DNA of 64,000 nt from Streptococcus cristatus (GCF_003943505.1 NZ_RJPS01000008.1:1-64000); one strand, 5' to 3'. Positions 33,830 to 44,363 are shown, numbered from the stretch's first letter. Notes: a model not told the origin generated them from the letters alone. Numbers and translations are program-made.

Positions 33830-34326
33830 TGAGCGATTCCCATGGGGACCGTGCCATTGTCGAAGCAATTAAAGATCATTATCTAGGAAAAGTCGATGCT
33901 ATTTTCCATGATGGAGACTCAGAGTTACCTTTTGAGGATGAAGTCTGGAAAGGGATTCATGTCGTGGCGGGCAATATGGACTTTTATCCTGGCTATCCAG
34001 AGCGGCTGGTGACAGATTTGGATGGGACTATTATTGCTCAGACTCACGGTCATCTTTTCAATATCAACTTTAGCTTCCAAAAGCTGGATCTGTGGGCTCA
34101 GGAAGTAGGAGCAGATATCTGTCTCTATGGGCATTTACACGTTCCAGATGCTTGGATGCAAGGCAAGACTCTCTTTCTCAATCCAGGCTCCATTAGCCAA
34201 CCTCGTGGCTCAATCAACGAACGTCTTTACGCTAAGGTAGAGATTGACGATGACCGTTTTAAGATTGATTTCTATACGCGAAATCATGAGCTCTATCCAA
34301 GCTTGTCTAAGGAGTTTGCACGATGA
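33805..34326 (+). CDS. YfcE/YsnB-type metallophosphoesterase
   Basis: 173 residues. Metal ligands of calcineurin-like phosphoesterases are all visible: MSDSHGD, HDGDSE, VAGNMD, THGH and YGHLHVP. The family members hydrolyse phosphodiesters with Mn2+; the natural substrate is unknown. It overlaps rdgB by 25 bp; GGAGG at 33790-33794 supports the ATG at 33805 over the one at 33829. The 3' end overlaps the next gene by ATGA. Confidence 0.9.
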   Translation: MAKQTIIVMSDSHGDRAIVEAIKDHYLGKVDAIFHDGDSELPFEDEVWKGIHVVAGNMDFYPGYPERLVTDLDGTIIAQTHGHLFNINFSFQKLDLWAQEVGADICLYGHLHVPDAWMQGKTLFLNPGSISQPRGSINERLYAKVEIDDDRFKIDFYTRNHELYPSLSKEFAR

Positions 34327-34784
34327 TTGCTAAGGAATTTGAAGATTATCTACTGCAACATGAAGACACTTTTTTGACGCCGGGGGAGAATCTGGCGGTC
34401 ATGATTGACACGCACAATGTGGATCATGCTATTCTCTTGCTTAGCCAGATGACTTATTCACGCATTCCAGTGGTGACTGCGGAGAAAAAGTTCGTTGGCA
34501 CCATTTCTCTGACGGACATCATGGCCTATCGGATGCAGCATGAGCTGGCAGAGGAAGAGTTTATGTCTATGGACATTGTCCACATGACACGAAAGGATGG
34601 TCTGACGGTCGAGCCAGATTACAAGATTGCGGATGTTTTGCACAAGCTGGTGGATGAGTCTTTCCTGCCTGTTGTGGATAAAGAACACCATTTTTATGGC
34701 ATCATTACTAGAAAGTCGATTTTAAAAGCTGTAAACTCGTTGATGCATACCTTCACGAGTCAGTATGAGATTTCCAAAAAATGA
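34323..34784 (+). CDS. cbpB: CBS-pair protein, CbpB/DarB-like
   Basis: 153 residues, two CBS motifs (about 15-75 and 85-145): TYSRIPVVTAEKKFVGTISLTDIMAY and SFLPVVDKEHHFYGIITRKSILKAV. This stand-alone CBS pair corresponds to CbpB/DarB, which in Listeria and Bacillus binds cyclic di-AMP and, unliganded, activates Rel or pyruvate carboxylase. Whether the streptococcal protein does so is inferred. ATGA overlaps with both neighbours. Confidence 0.82.
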   Translation: MIAKEFEDYLLQHEDTFLTPGENLAVMIDTHNVDHAILLLSQMTYSRIPVVTAEKKFVGTISLTDIMAYRMQHELAEEEFMSMDIVHMTRKDGLTVEPDYKIADVLHKLVDESFLPVVDKEHHFYGIITRKSILKAVNSLMHTFTSQYEISKK

Positions 34785-35512
34785 AAGAACAAATCACTCC
34801 TTTTTTAGAACAAAAAAATATCTCAGAAAATTCAAAATTAGCCTATTCCTACGATTTGGAGCAATTTGTCAATGAAATCCACAGCAAGGTGACGGAAACC
34901 AATTTGCGGATTTATCAAGCCTCTATCAAGGATTTCAAGGCGGCTGTCCAGAAGCGGAAGCTCTCAGCGGTCAATCAATTTCTTTACTATCTTTACGAGA
35001 ACAAGATGATTGGTGAATTTCACCGCTTGACTCTGCCCAAAGTCGCTATTTCCAAGGAACTGGGAAGCGAGCTGATAGACTTATCAGCCTTTTGGGAAAC
35101 TTCTACGGTACCACAAGGCCGGCTGATAGCGCTCTTGATTTTGGAAATGGGTCTCTTGCCAAGTGAAATCCTGCAGGTCAAGGTTGAAGATGTCAATCTT
35201 GATTTCCAGGTTTTGCGGATCGAGAAGGCTGGGCAGAAGCGGATTATTAAGATCCCTGAAAGTCTGACGAGCGAGTTGGGCGATTATTTGACAGGGACTT
35301 ATTTATTTGAAAAGAATGGTAAGTCCTATTCGCGCCAATGGGGCTTTCGCCAGCTGGAGGCCTTCTTGATTGAGCAGGGGCAGACCAGTTTGTCAGCCCA
35401 AAGCCTGCGGGAGCAATTTATCCTGCGCCAGCGAGAAAAAGGTGTCGGTATCTACGACATCGCTCGTGATCTGGGCTTGAAGACAGTGATTACATTAGAA
35501 AAATACAGATAA
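34781..35512 (+). CDS. Tyrosine recombinase XerD-like protein, catalytically degenerate
   Basis: 243 residues with a SAM-like N-terminal domain ([25 protein letters not shown]) and a catalytic-domain fold. The first catalytic Arg should lie in a GLRxSE motif, but here it reads GLLPSEIL. The usual HxxR block is SLREQF: Arg is present and His is not. The terminal LEKY with Tyr is kept. It therefore probably does not recombine dif sites (streptococci use XerS) and may bind DNA only. Its fixed place before scpA suggests a chromosome-segregation role. ATGA overlap with cbpB. Confidence 0.85.
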   Translation: MKEQITPFLEQKNISENSKLAYSYDLEQFVNEIHSKVTETNLRIYQASIKDFKAAVQKRKLSAVNQFLYYLYENKMIGEFHRLTLPKVAISKELGSELIDLSAFWETSTVPQGRLIALLILEMGLLPSEILQVKVEDVNLDFQVLRIEKAGQKRIIKIPESLTSELGDYLTGTYLFEKNGKSYSRQWGFRQLEAFLIEQGQTSLSAQSLREQFILRQREKGVGIYDIARDLGLKTVITLEKYR

Positions 35513-35514
35513 GA

Positions 35515-36225
35515 ATGGATATCAAGTTAAAAGATTTTGAGGGGCCGCTAGACTTGTTGCTCCACCTCGTATCCAAGTATCAGATGGATATTTACGATGT
35601 ACCCATTACCGAGGTCATCGAGCAATATCTGGCTTATGTATCTACTCTGCAGGCCATGCGTCTAGAAGTGACGGGAGAATACATGGTCATGGCCAGTCAG
35701 CTCATGCTGATCAAGAGTCGCAAGCTCCTGCCCAAGGTGGTGGATCAGGTGGATCTGGAAGATGATCTGGAGCAGGATTTGCTGAGTCAGATTGAGGAAT
35801 ATCGGAAGTTCAAGTTGCTGGGGCAGAAAATGTCCCTCCAGCATGAGGACCGGGCTCTTTACTACTCCAAGCCCAGGCTGGAACTGGTCTATGAAGACGC
35901 TGAACTCTTGCATGACAAGACAGCCGTTGATCTCTTTTTAGCTTTTTCCAAGGTGATGACCAAGAAGCAGGAGGAGTTTTCCAAGAGTCATACGACCATT
36001 GTGCGAGATGAGTACAAGATTGAGGACATGATGGAAGTAGTGCGCCAGCGCTGTCGGGCTCACAAACGCCTTGCCCTGCAGGATATTTTTGCAGAAACCA
36101 AAGACATGAATGAAGTGATTACGCTCTTTCTAGCAACCTTGGAGTTGGTCAAGGTTCAGGAGGTGCAGGTCATTCAGGAGGAAAACTTTGGAAATATTTA
36201 TTTAGTAGGAAGAAAGAATGAGTAA
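35515..36225 (+). CDS. scpA: Segregation and condensation protein A (kleisin)
   Basis: 236 residues. [37 protein letters not shown] is the N-terminal helical domain that binds the SMC neck. The C-terminal winged helix ([40 protein letters not shown]) binds the SMC head. Part of the SMC-ScpAB condensin. Starts 2 nt after the XerD-like stop and overlaps scpB by 8 bp. Confidence 0.95.
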   Translation: MDIKLKDFEGPLDLLLHLVSKYQMDIYDVPITEVIEQYLAYVSTLQAMRLEVTGEYMVMASQLMLIKSRKLLPKVVDQVDLEDDLEQDLLSQIEEYRKFKLLGQKMSLQHEDRALYYSKPRLELVYEDAELLHDKTAVDLFLAFSKVMTKKQEEFSKSHTTIVRDEYKIEDMMEVVRQRCRAHKRLALQDIFAETKDMNEVITLFLATLELVKVQEVQVIQEENFGNIYLVGRKNE

Positions 36226-36763
36226 ATTAGCAGAGATTGAAGCCCTGCTTTTTGTGGCGGGGGAAGACGGTCTGAAAGTTCATCAGCTATCAGAAATCCT
36301 TTCCTTGCCGCCGACTGGTGTCATCCAGAGTTTGGAAAAATTGGCGGAGAACTATCAGACAAATCCAGACTCCAGCTTGACCTTGCTGGAAACGTCAAAG
36401 ACCTATAAGTTGGTCACCAAGCCTGAATTTGCTGAAATTTTACGAGAGTATTCGCGGGCACCGATTAACCAGAGCTTATCCCGAGCGGCACTGGAAACCT
36501 TGTCGATCATTGCTTACAAGCAGCCCATTACAAGGGTGGAGATTGATGATATTCGCGGGGTCAATTCCAGCGGGGCGATTTCGAAGTTACTAGCCTTTGA
36601 GCTGATTCGGGAAGATGGTAAGAAGGAAGTCATTGGCCGTCCCAATCTTTATGTGACGACGGATTATTTCTTAGACTATATGGGTATCAACCATTTGGAC
36701 GAATTGCCGATTGTGGACGAAGCGGAGCTCATTGCTGAGGAAAGTCAGCTTTTCGGAGAATGA
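36218..36763 (+). CDS. scpB: Segregation and condensation protein B
   Basis: 181 residues, two winged-helix domains: [21 protein letters not shown] and [64 protein letters not shown] dimer of ScpB embraces ScpA in the condensin complex. 8-bp overlap with scpA implies coupled translation. The 133-nt gap to rluB contains no terminator. Confidence 0.95.
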   Translation: MSKLAEIEALLFVAGEDGLKVHQLSEILSLPPTGVIQSLEKLAENYQTNPDSSLTLLETSKTYKLVTKPEFAEILREYSRAPINQSLSRAALETLSIIAYKQPITRVEIDDIRGVNSSGAISKLLAFELIREDGKKEVIGRPNLYVTTDYFLDYMGINHLDELPIVDEAELIAEESQLFGE

Positions 36764-36896
36764 CAAGTTCATCCTATAAGGGACGTTTTCTGAACGGTTC
36801 CAAGCTTTGAGGGAGGCGCTGCTTTCCCTATTTGCCATTTTTCAAGCTGTTAAAGTTGTGAAAATGCTCTTTGTATCTTGTGAAAGGACAATATCG

Positions 36897-37628
36897 ATGA
36901 GAATCAATAAATACATTGCCCATGCGGGAATTGCCAGCCGGAGAAAGGCTGAGGAATTGATCAAGCAGGGGCTGGTAACCGTGAATGGTCAGGTAGTGCG
37001 TGAGTTAGCAACTACCATCAAGTCGGGCGACCGAGTGGAAGTAGAAGGTCAGCCTATCTACAATGAAGAAAAGGTCTACTACTTGCTCAATAAACCGCGC
37101 GGGGTGATTTCCAGTGTGACAGACGACAAGGGGCGTAAGACAGTCGTTGATTTGCTGCCACAGGTCAAGGAGCGGATTTATCCCGTTGGTCGACTGGACT
37201 GGGATACTTCTGGCGCCTTGATTTTGACCAATGACGGTGACTTCACGGATGAAATGATTCACCCGCGTAATGAAATTGACAAGGTCTATGTGGCGCGTGT
37301 CAAGGGTGTGGCCAATAAGGAAGTTCTGCGTCCGCTGACCCATGGTCTGGTCATTGAGGGCAAGAAAACCAAGCCAGCGGTTTATGAGATTCTTAAGGTC
37401 GATCCGGTGAAGAATCGTTCGGTTGTTCAGTTGACCATCCACGAAGGGCGCAATCATCAGGTCAAGAAGATGTTTGAAGCGGTGGGGTTACCAGTGGACA
37501 AGCTTTCACGGACTCAGTTTGGACATTTGGATTTAACTGGCCTCAAGCCAGGTGAAGCACGTCGATTGAGTAAAAAGGAAGTCAGCCAGTTGCATAATTT
37601 GGCTGTGACCAAAACTAAGAAACAATGA
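36897..37628 (+). CDS. rluB: 23S rRNA pseudouridine(2605) synthase RluB
   Basis: 243 residues. An S4 RNA-binding domain ([31 protein letters not shown]) precedes the RsuA/RluB catalytic domain with [19 protein letters not shown] (catalytic Asp) and [17 protein letters not shown]. The ATG at 36897 has AAAGGA upstream; the frame is open for 30 more codons, but those lack family resemblance. ATGA overlap with yidD. Confidence 0.93.
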   Translation: MRINKYIAHAGIASRRKAEELIKQGLVTVNGQVVRELATTIKSGDRVEVEGQPIYNEEKVYYLLNKPRGVISSVTDDKGRKTVVDLLPQVKERIYPVGRLDWDTSGALILTNDGDFTDEMIHPRNEIDKVYVARVKGVANKEVLRPLTHGLVIEGKKTKPAVYEILKVDPVKNRSVVQLTIHEGRNHQVKKMFEAVGLPVDKLSRTQFGHLDLTGLKPGEARRLSKKEVSQLHNLAVTKTKKQ

Positions 37629-37885
37629 TTAAGAAAATATTGATAGCGCCGGTTCGTTTTTACCAGCGCTTTATTTCCCCTGCCTTTCCCCCTTCTTGCC
37701 GTTTTCGGCCGACCTGTTCCAATTACATGATTGAAGCCATTGAAAAGCACGGAGCCAAGGGGCTGCTGATGGGCTTGGCAAGAATTGGTCGCTGCCATCC
37801 CTGGTCCGAGGAAGGGGACGATCCAGTCCCAGACCATTTTAGTCTTCGGCGGAATGACTCTAAAACAGACTTCGAACGGAAATAG
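37625..37885 (+). CDS. yidD: Membrane protein insertion efficiency factor YidD
   Basis: 86 residues. [53 protein letters not shown] is the complete family signature with its three conserved cysteines. It is a peripheral membrane protein that helps YidC/Sec insertion. Elsewhere it sits beside rpmH/rnpA; here it ends the scpAB-rluB operon. The terminator begins inside its last codons. Confidence 0.93.
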   Translation: MIKKILIAPVRFYQRFISPAFPPSCRFRPTCSNYMIEAIEKHGAKGLLMGLARIGRCHPWSEEGDDPVPDHFSLRRNDSKTDFERK

Positions 37886-37903
37886 CCTTGTTTCCGTTTT
37901 TTG
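37875..37903 (+). terminator. Terminator of the murI-yidD operon
   Basis: AACGGAAA, loop, TTTCCGTTTTTT. It overlaps the yidD stop codon. Confidence 0.9.
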
Positions 37904-37954
37904 CTAGAGAATAAAGTCCAGCCTTAGCAATTACTATCAGCTTTTCAATATTTT

Positions 37955-37963
37955 TGTTATAAT
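37955..37963 (+). promoter_or_regulatory. Extended -10 promoter abutting the rsmD start codon
   Basis: TGT TATAAT (37955-37963). Seven T/G bases separate it from the ATG at 37971, leaving no room for a 5' leader. No good -35 is visible. Confidence 0.6.
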
Positions 37964-37970
37964 GTTTTTT

Positions 37971-38510
37971 ATGAGAGTTGTTTCAGGAAAGTACGGGGGC
38001 AGACCCCTCAAGACATTAGATGGCAAGACAACGCGACCTACGACAGATAAGGTCAAGGGCGCGATTTTTAATATGATTGGGCCATATTTCGATGGCGGCC
38101 GGGTGCTGGATCTGTATGCAGGCAGCGGCAGTCTGGGGATTGAGGCGGTATCTCGTGGTATGGAGTCGGCTATTTTGGTTGAAAAAGATCGGCGGGCGCA
38201 AGCTATCGTGGCAGAAAATATTGCCATGACCAAGGAAGCAGCGCGCTTTGAGCTGCTCAAGATGGAGTCGAGTCGGGCACTGGAGCAGTTGACTGGTCCG
38301 TTTGATCTGGTTTTACTAGATCCGCCCTATGCCAAGGAGCAGATTATTGCGGATATTGAAAAAATGGCGGAGCGCAAGCTCTTGAGTGAGGATATTATGA
38401 TTGTTTGTGAGACAGACAAGTCGGTTGATTTGCCAGAAGAAATCGCAGACTTGGGTATCTGGAAGCAAAAAATATATGGAATTTCAAAGGTGACGGTCTA
38501 TGTCAGATAA
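37971..38510 (+). CDS. rsmD: 16S rRNA (guanine(966)-N2)-methyltransferase RsmD
   Basis: 179 residues. [34 protein letters not shown] is the usual N-terminus; motif I is [19 protein letters not shown] and the catalytic motif is LLDPPYAKE. It methylates G966 in the 30S head. An ATG 9 nt upstream is in frame but lies within the -10 spacer. There is no ribosome binding site; the gene may be translated from a leaderless RNA. Overlaps coaD by 11 bp. Confidence 0.94.
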   Translation: MRVVSGKYGGRPLKTLDGKTTRPTTDKVKGAIFNMIGPYFDGGRVLDLYAGSGSLGIEAVSRGMESAILVEKDRRAQAIVAENIAMTKEAARFELLKMESSRALEQLTGPFDLVLLDPPYAKEQIIADIEKMAERKLLSEDIMIVCETDKSVDLPEEIADLGIWKQKIYGISKVTVYVR

Positions 38511-38985
38511 AATCGGACTCTTTACAGGGTCATTTGATCCCATTACCAACGGACATGTGGATTTGATTGAGCGTGCCAGTCGGATGTTTGATCGCCTGTA
38601 TGTGGGCATCTTCTACAATCCTCACAAAGAAGGATTTTTTAACATCCATGTGAAAAAAAGAATGGTTCTAGCGGCTTTGGCGCATTTGGAAAATGTGGAA
38701 GTTATCACTTCCCATGATGAATTGGCGGTCGATGTGGCAAAAAGACTAGGTGTGACTGCCCTTGTCCGCGGCCTACGCAACGGTCAGGACTTGGACTATG
38801 AAGCTAGCCTGCATTTTTTTAATAAGGACTTAGCACCTGAATTGGAGACCGTTTTTTTGTTGAGTCAGCCGGCCTACCGATACATCAGTTCTTCAGCGAT
38901 GCGGGAATTGATTGCTTTTCAGCAGGATCTTTCTGCCTATGTACCAGTGAGTGTGATTGAGGAGTTAGAGAAAAAAGATGAATAA
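38500..38985 (+). CDS. coaD: Phosphopantetheine adenylyltransferase
   Basis: 161 residues. [18 protein letters not shown] carries the nucleotidyl-transferase TxGH motif, [12 protein letters not shown] the pantetheine pocket, and [13 protein letters not shown] the ATP phosphate loop. It makes dephospho-CoA from phosphopantetheine and ATP. The rsmD-coaD pairing is ancient in Firmicutes. 8-bp overlap with the next gene. Confidence 0.97.
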   Translation: MSDKIGLFTGSFDPITNGHVDLIERASRMFDRLYVGIFYNPHKEGFFNIHVKKRMVLAALAHLENVEVITSHDELAVDVAKRLGVTALVRGLRNGQDLDYEASLHFFNKDLAPELETVFLLSQPAYRYISSSAMRELIAFQQDLSAYVPVSVIEELEKKDE

Positions 38986-40075
38986 TGACATGACAAATCC
39001 GGAAAAGATGACAAAGGAAAATAAACGTGGTTTAAAAGTAGTTGGTTGTGCTGGAGCGGCCTCGATTATCGTGCTTGTGCTCTTCCTATTCTCTTTCATT
39101 GTTCCATTGCCTTACTATATTGAGGTGCCTGGGGGGGCAGAAGACATTCGAAAGGTTCTGACTGTGGACGGAAAAGAGGATCAGGCAGCAGGTTCCTACA
39201 ATTTTGTAACGGTTGGGATCCAGCATGCGACCTTTGCTCATATGGTCTACGCTTGGCTGACGCCTTTTACGGATATTTATTCAGCTCAGGATATGACAGG
39301 TGGTTCAAGCGATGCTGAATATATGCGCATTAACCAATTTTATATGGAAACGTCGCAGAATATGGCCAAATACCAAGGTCTCAAAGCTGCAGGAAAAGAC
39401 ATCAAGATGAACTATCTGGGTGTCTATGTTCTGAAAGTAGCTCCAAATTCGACCTTTAAAGGGATTTTGAATATTGCGGATACGGTGACAGGAGTCAATG
39501 ACAAGACCTTTGAAAGCTCAGAAGATTTGGTCAAATATGTGAATTCTCAGGCCTTGGGCGATAGTGTCAAGGTGACCTACGAGGAAGATGGCGAAACTAA
39601 GACAGCGACAGGGAAAATCATCAAGCTGGAAAATGGCAAAAATGGAATTGGTATTAGTTTGATTGACCGTACGGAGGTCAACAGTAGTGTTCCGATTGAA
39701 TTTTCGACTGAAGGTATCGGTGGTCCCAGTGCTGGCCTCATGTTTAGCCTAGCCATCTATACTCAATTGGCTAATCCTGACTTGCGAGACGGCCGCGTGA
39801 TTGCGGGAACGGGCAGCATTGACAGAGAAGGTAAGGTTGGTGATATTGGTGGGATTGACAAAAAAGTCGTCTCTGCTGCCAAGATCGGAGCGACAATTTT
39901 CTTTGCTCCGGATAATCCTGTCAGCGAGGAAGAAAAAAAGGCTAATCCCAAAGCCAAGACCAACTATGAAACGGCGCTTGAAGCAGCTAAGGAAATCAAA
40001 ACGGATATGAAAATCGTGCCGGTCAAAACCCTTCAGGACGCGATTGATTATTTAGAAAAAACCAAAAAATCTTAG
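38978..40075 (+). CDS. sepM: SepM-type PDZ-Lon membrane protease
   Basis: 365 residues. A short cytoplasmic N-terminus, one membrane helix (about residues 23-45), a PDZ domain (about 145-230) and a C-terminal S16/Lon protease domain with Ser in [14 protein letters not shown] and Lys in [15 protein letters not shown]. In Streptococcus mutans SepM removes the last residues of the competence pheromone CSP outside the cell; the gene is also common in species where its target is unknown. Co-transcribed with coaD. The terminator overlaps the stop codon. Confidence 0.93.
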   Translation: MNNDMTNPEKMTKENKRGLKVVGCAGAASIIVLVLFLFSFIVPLPYYIEVPGGAEDIRKVLTVDGKEDQAAGSYNFVTVGIQHATFAHMVYAWLTPFTDIYSAQDMTGGSSDAEYMRINQFYMETSQNMAKYQGLKAAGKDIKMNYLGVYVLKVAPNSTFKGILNIADTVTGVNDKTFESSEDLVKYVNSQALGDSVKVTYEEDGETKTATGKIIKLENGKNGIGISLIDRTEVNSSVPIEFSTEGIGGPSAGLMFSLAIYTQLANPDLRDGRVIAGTGSIDREGKVGDIGGIDKKVVSAAKIGATIFFAPDNPVSEEEKKANPKAKTNYETALEAAKEIKTDMKIVPVKTLQDAIDYLEKTKKS

Positions 40076-40092
40076 TTTCGGCTAAGATTTTT
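40064..40092 (+). terminator. Terminator of rsmD-coaD-sepM
   Basis: AAAAATCTTAG, loop TTTCGG, CTAAGATTTTT, with the sepM stop in the stem. 40093-40256 holds the yutD promoter (TGTGATAAAAT at about 40208-40218) and nothing else I recognise. Confidence 0.88.
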
Positions 40093-40256
40093 AACTTTTA
40101 GAGACGAACGAAGGACTTTTTAAAAAAAGATTAGCAGTTTTTATTAAATCGTCTGACTTTTTACAGAAAGATCTTTTTCTTCTGAAAAAATATAAATTCC
40201 CCTTGTTTTGTGATAAAATAATATGAAGTAAGATAGATGAGTGACAAAGGATAGGT

Positions 40257-40820
40257 ATGCGTAAAGAAATTTCACCTGAGTTGTATAATTACAATAAATT
40301 CCCTGGCCCAGAATTTAAGCAAATGGGCAGCAAGATAATTGCAGAAAAATTTGAGTTTGAATTGGTGGAGAATTATAAAGAGGCCTTTGACTTGACGGCT
40401 TTTCACCAACGCTTTTCAGAAATTCTGAATAAATTTGACTATATTGTCGGCGATTGGGGCAATGAACAGTTGCGGTTGCGCGGTTTTTATCGGGATGAGA
40501 AAGCCAAGGAAAATGCAGAGAAAATCAGCCGTTTGCAAGACTATTTGCTAGAATATTGTAATTATGGCTGCGCCTATTTTGTTTTGGAAAATGCTCAGCC
40601 AAGACGGGCTGCCTTTGACAAAAAATCCCATCATAAGAGAAAATCGGACAGCAAAAAACATCCAGAAATTTCTAGGGAACGTGGCTCTAAAAGAACGAAG
40701 GATGATCAGCAAAAACATCGTCCAAAGGTAAACAAGAACAAACAACAGAAACAAGGTAAACAGGCAAAGCAAGCGGCATCTAGCCAATCGCAACGCCATT
40801 TTGTCATTCGTCAGAAATAA
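40257..40820 (+). CDS. yutD: YutD-like protein (DUF1027) with basic tail
   Basis: 187 residues. Residues 1-120 form the YutD domain (FEFELVENYKEAFDLTAFHQRFSEILNKFDYIVGDWGNEQLRLRGFY). Residues about 122-187 are a disordered Lys/Arg/Gln-rich tail, likely to bind RNA or another polyanion. It is always linked to rlmN, 9 nt downstream here with AAAGGAG inside the gap. Function unknown. Confidence 0.88.
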   Translation: MRKEISPELYNYNKFPGPEFKQMGSKIIAEKFEFELVENYKEAFDLTAFHQRFSEILNKFDYIVGDWGNEQLRLRGFYRDEKAKENAEKISRLQDYLLEYCNYGCAYFVLENAQPRRAAFDKKSHHKRKSDSKKHPEISRERGSKRTKDDQQKHRPKVNKNKQQKQGKQAKQAASSQSQRHFVIRQK

Positions 40821-40829
40821 AGGAGAAAC

Positions 40830-41918
40830 ATGAAACCATCGATTTATAGCTTAACGCGAGAAGAAATGATTGAATGGGCAGAAGCTCAGGGAGAAAAGAA
40901 ATTTCGTGCTAGCCAGATTTGGGAGTGGCTCTATCGCAAGCGTGTCCAGTCATTTGAGGAAATGACCAATCTGTCCAAGGACTTGATTGCTAAGCTCAAT
41001 GATAAGTTTGTTGTCAATCCGCTTAAACAACGTATTGTTCAGGAGTCGGCTGACGGTACGGTCAAGTACCTCTTTGAGCTGCCGGATGGCATGCTGATTG
41101 AGACGGTGCTCATGCGCCAGCACTACGGACTTTCTGTCTGTGTGACCACCCAAGTTGGCTGCAATATCGGCTGTACCTTCTGTGCTTCTGGTTTGATTAA
41201 AAAGCAACGCGACCTCAATAATGGTGAGATTGTTGCGCAGATTATGCTGGTGCAGAAGTATTTTGACGAGCGTGGTCAGGACGAGCGGGTCAGCCACATC
41301 GTCGTTATGGGGATTGGCGAGCCTTTCGATAACTATAAGAATGTCTTGAAGTTTGTACGGACGGTCAATGATGATAAGGGGCTGGCCATCGGTGCCCGTC
41401 ATATCACTGTTTCGACTTCAGGGCTGGCTCATAAGATCCGTGACTTTGCCAATGAAGGCGTGCAGGTCAATCTGGCTGTTTCACTGCACGCACCCAACAA
41501 TGAACTGCGTTCTAGTATCATGAAAATCAACCGTGCCTTTCCGATTGAGAAACTCTTTGCGGCCATTGAATATTATATCGAAACTACCAACCGTCGAGTG
41601 ACCTTTGAGTACATCATGCTCAACGAAGTCAATGATGGAGTGGAGCGGGCCAAGGAATTGGCAGAATTGCTGAAAAATATCAAGAAACTGTCTTATGTCA
41701 ATCTCATTCCTTACAACCCAGTCAGCGAGCACGACCAATATAGCCGCAGTCCCAAAGAGCGCGTGATGGCCTTCTACGATACCCTCAAGAAAAACGGAGT
41801 TAACTGTGTGGTACGTCAGGAGCATGGTACAGATATTGATGCAGCCTGCGGCCAGTTGCGTTCCAATACTATGAAGCGAGATCGTGAGAAAGCACTTGTT
41901 GAAAATGTTCAGCCTTAA
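40830..41918 (+). CDS. rlmN: 23S rRNA (adenine(2503)-C2)-methyltransferase RlmN
   Basis: 362 residues, radical SAM. Cluster cysteines are in [11 protein letters not shown] (residues about 111-121); [13 protein letters not shown] binds SAM. The catalytic Cys that carries the methyl is in the C-terminal AACGQL block. It modifies A2503 of 23S rRNA and A37 of some tRNAs. The gene shares a short overlap with the VanZ gene. Confidence 0.96.
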   Translation: MKPSIYSLTREEMIEWAEAQGEKKFRASQIWEWLYRKRVQSFEEMTNLSKDLIAKLNDKFVVNPLKQRIVQESADGTVKYLFELPDGMLIETVLMRQHYGLSVCVTTQVGCNIGCTFCASGLIKKQRDLNNGEIVAQIMLVQKYFDERGQDERVSHIVVMGIGEPFDNYKNVLKFVRTVNDDKGLAIGARHITVSTSGLAHKIRDFANEGVQVNLAVSLHAPNNELRSSIMKINRAFPIEKLFAAIEYYIETTNRRVTFEYIMLNEVNDGVERAKELAELLKNIKKLSYVNLIPYNPVSEHDQYSRSPKERVMAFYDTLKKNGVNCVVRQEHGTDIDAACGQLRSNTMKRDREKALVENVQP

Positions 41919-42444
41919 GAATTATTTGACTTCAGATGGTGAGCTGACGGCTCGAGGCCGGAAATTGCTTGTAGGAGGATGTGGACTCTATTTCTTGATG
42001 CTCTGCATCCTGTGCTTTATTCCTCAGGTTCCAGAGCCGGGAATGGAAACGCCAGGTATCCAGTATTTTGGTCGAGTAGTGGTTCTCTTGGTTCCTTTTA
42101 ATTCCTTTGTTAATATTGGCGAAATTACTTCTTGGATCCAGCTGGTCAAGGTCTTTATCCAAAATCTAGCTAATATCTTTTTGCTGTCGCCATTGGTTTT
42201 TCAATTGCTTTGCCTCTTTCCAAAATTGCGGAGTACCAAGAAAGTTGTCTGGATGAGCTTTGCTATGAGTCTGTCTATCGAAGTGACTCAGATTCTACTT
42301 GATCTTCTCATCAACGCCAATCGAGTCTTTGAGATTGATGATCTCTGGACCAATACTTTGGGTGGTTATCTAGCTTGGCGGGCATTTCAGCTTGGTCAGA
42401 AAATCTGGAAAAATCGCCAAGATGACGCTTTCAAGAGGGATTAG
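41905..42444 (+). CDS. VanZ-family membrane protein
   Basis: 179 residues, about four membrane segments. [65 protein letters not shown] is the VanZ signature, with the acidic E and DDLWTN residues. VanZ-like proteins raise tolerance to teicoplanin or lipoglycopeptides in some cases; in most genomes their role is unknown. I chose the ATG at 41905, though a GTG at 41884 is also in frame; neither has a good ribosome binding site, so translation may be coupled to rlmN. Confidence 0.85.
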   Translation: MFSLKNYLTSDGELTARGRKLLVGGCGLYFLMLCILCFIPQVPEPGMETPGIQYFGRVVVLLVPFNSFVNIGEITSWIQLVKVFIQNLANIFLLSPLVFQLLCLFPKLRSTKKVVWMSFAMSLSIEVTQILLDLLINANRVFEIDDLWTNTLGGYLAWRAFQLGQKIWKNRQDDAFKRD

Positions 42445-42508
42445 CCAAGGAAAAGTTCGGAGTTTATGGAATTTTTTATAAAAAATAATTCTTTTTCTGT
42501 TTTTTCTC

Positions 42509-42537
42509 TTGACAAAAGACTTTAGAAGCTTTATAAT
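42509..42537 (+). promoter_or_regulatory. Consensus promoter of the tryptophan region
   Basis: TTGACA at 42509-42514, 17 bp, TATAAT at 42532-42537: the most perfect promoter in the window. Transcription would begin near 42544. No comparable promoter is visible before the second T-box at 44030. Confidence 0.9.
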
Positions 42538-42543
42538 TTTAAA

Positions 42544-42803
42544 CAATCATCAGAAAAGTAATAATTTTTCTACTTTCAGGGAGCCTGTGGTTGGTGGAAA
42601 CAGGTAGTGGGAGGTTATGAAGTGGGCTGATGCAAAAAAATGAATTTGAAACAATAAAAATTCGGTGAGCACACCTTACAGTGCGACTTGTTGTTAGACA
42701 AGACAGAGATATGGAGGCAGTCTATACTTTTTCCATAATTGAGGTGGCACCGCGATTTTACGCCCTCACACAGAGTTTTTCTGTGTGTGGGCTTTTGTTT
42801 TGC
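42544..42803 (+). ncRNA. T-box riboswitch 1, tRNA-Trp, before the second trpB
   Basis: Apical stem I region CCTGT-GGTTGGTG-GAAACAGG at 42584-42605; specifier TGG (Trp) at 42623-42625 in TGAAG-TGG-GCTGATG; T-box GAGGTGGCACCGCG at 42741-42754; terminator GCCCTCACACA paired with TGTGTGTGGGC (42762-42792) then TTTTGTTTT. Transcription of the downstream gene should need uncharged tRNA-Trp. The leader occupies most of the 387-bp gap between vanZ and trpB. Confidence 0.95.
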
Positions 42804-42831
42804 TTGAAAATAAAGAAAAGAGGAAATCAAG

Positions 42832-44013
42832 ATGACAGAAACTAAAGGATATTTTGGACAATTCGGCGGTTCCTTTGTACCAGAGCCTATCCAGGCCTTG
42901 CTGGATGAATTAGAAGCAACTTTTGAGAAGTATAAGGATGACCCAGAATTTTTAAATGAATACCGACATTATTTGGCGGATTATTCAGGCCGGGAAACTC
43001 CGCTTTACTTTGCAGAAAGTCTGACCCAGCATCTGGGCGGGGCTAAGATTTATCTGAAGCGGGAAGATCTCAATCATCTGGGCTCACATAAGCTAAATAA
43101 TGTTTTGGGACAGATTCTTCTAGCTAAGCGCATGGGCAAGACACGGGTTATCGCTGAAACTGGAGCTGGCCAACATGGTGTGGCAACTGCGGCAGCCGCA
43201 GCTAAGTTTGGTATGAAGTGCGATGTTTACATGGGTGCAGAGGATGTAGAACGCCAGCGCCTCAATGTCTTCCGCATGGAAATGATGGGAGCGACTGTTC
43301 ACGCGGTGGAAACAGGAACCAAAACCCTCAAGGATGCGGTGGATGCAGCCTTTGGAGCTTGGATGAGTGATTTGGAAGCCTTCTATGTTTTGGGTTCTGC
43401 TGTCGGACCTCACCCCTATCCGACCATTGTCCATGAATTCCAAAAGGTGATCAGTGAAGAATCACGTCGGCAGATTTTGGACAAGGAGGGCCGCTTGCCG
43501 GACTATGTTATTGCCTGCGTAGGTGGCGGCTCCAATGCTATCGGCGCCTTCTCTCAGTATGTGGCAGATGAAGAAGTTAAGTTAGTGGGAGTTGAAGCGG
43601 CTGGACGAGGCCTTGATACAGACCAGCACGCAGCTACCATGACCAAGGGAAGTGTTGGAGTAGTGGATGGTATGAAGACTTACGCTGTCTTTGCTGAAGA
43701 TGGTCAGGTGGCACCGGTTTACTCCATTTCAGCAGGTTTGGACTATCCTGGAGTTGGTCCTGAACATGCTTTCTTTAAAGATTCTGGTCGAGTAGAATAC
43801 GTAGCAGCGACAGATGATGAAGCTGTGGATGCCTTGCTTCTCTTGACACAAAAGGAAGGAATTTTGCCAGCAATTGAAAGCTCTCACGCCATTGCTGAAG
43901 CGATTAAGAGAGCTCCGCAATTGTCATCTGATCAAATCATCATTATCAATGTATCTGGGCGTGGAGACAAGGACGTGGCAGCCATTGCTGACTATCTAGA
44001 AAAACGAAAATAA
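42832..44013 (+). CDS. Tryptophan synthase beta-chain paralogue (second TrpB)
   Basis: 393 residues, clearly TrpB: GGSFVPEP opening, PLP lysine in HLGSHKLNN (about residue 86), catalytic Glu in [11 protein letters not shown], phosphate loop GGGSNAIG, and ESSHAIAEA near the end. The PLP loop departs from the canonical HTGAHKINN in the operon copy at 48675. Possible roles are a stand-alone indole-scavenging TrpB or a spare subunit for TrpA. It has its own Trp T-box and lies directly before the main operon. A GAGGAAATCAAG site precedes the ATG. Confidence 0.9.
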   Translation: MTETKGYFGQFGGSFVPEPIQALLDELEATFEKYKDDPEFLNEYRHYLADYSGRETPLYFAESLTQHLGGAKIYLKREDLNHLGSHKLNNVLGQILLAKRMGKTRVIAETGAGQHGVATAAAAAKFGMKCDVYMGAEDVERQRLNVFRMEMMGATVHAVETGTKTLKDAVDAAFGAWMSDLEAFYVLGSAVGPHPYPTIVHEFQKVISEESRRQILDKEGRLPDYVIACVGGGSNAIGAFSQYVADEEVKLVGVEAAGRGLDTDQHAATMTKGSVGVVDGMKTYAVFAEDGQVAPVYSISAGLDYPGVGPEHAFFKDSGRVEYVAATDDEAVDALLLLTQKEGILPAIESSHAIAEAIKRAPQLSSDQIIIINVSGRGDKDVAAIADYLEKRK

Positions 44014-44029
44014 AATACCCAGCAGAAGA

Positions 44030-44300
44030 GTAGTAACATTCCTTCTTTCAGAGAGTCTGTGGTTGCTGTAAACAGGCAGGAGAAGTTATGAAATGGGCTG
44101 TTGGAATCAAAATTTTGTCCTTTAGTTGATCTTTTATTACTTTGTTAGCCTACTTTGCTGTAAACCAGTATGCTGCCTTGTACCAAAAGCAATTTAAATG
44201 ACTATAATAACAAATGAGATGTGGAGCCTAAAAACTCCATAACTGAGGTGGCACCGCGATGACACGCCCTCACAGGATGAACTGTGTGGGCGTTTTTCTG
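44030..44300 (+). ncRNA. T-box riboswitch 2, tRNA-Trp, before trpE
   Basis: Close relative of T-box 1: CTGT-GGTTGCTGT-AAACAG at about 44057-44075, specifier TGG at 44094-44096, T-box GAGGTGGCACCGCG at 44245-44258, terminator ACGCCCTCACA paired with TGTGTGGGCGT (44263-44293) then TTTTT. The 5' halves of the two T-boxes align over about 60 nt, so one arose from the other by duplication together with trpB. Confidence 0.95.
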
Positions 44301-44314
44301 TAGTTCTGGAGCAA

Positions 44315-44363
44315 GTTATGACAGTGGACAGGTGCTATCTGTTCTTGCGAATGCAGTCATAAC
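44315..44363 (+). other. Additional hairpin between T-box 2 and trpE
   Basis: GTTATGAC (44315-44322) pairs with GTCATAAC (44356-44363), with a second ACAG/CTGT pairing inside. No T run follows, so it is not a terminator. It would remain at the 5' end of any processed trpE mRNA and could stabilise it. Confidence 0.55.
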
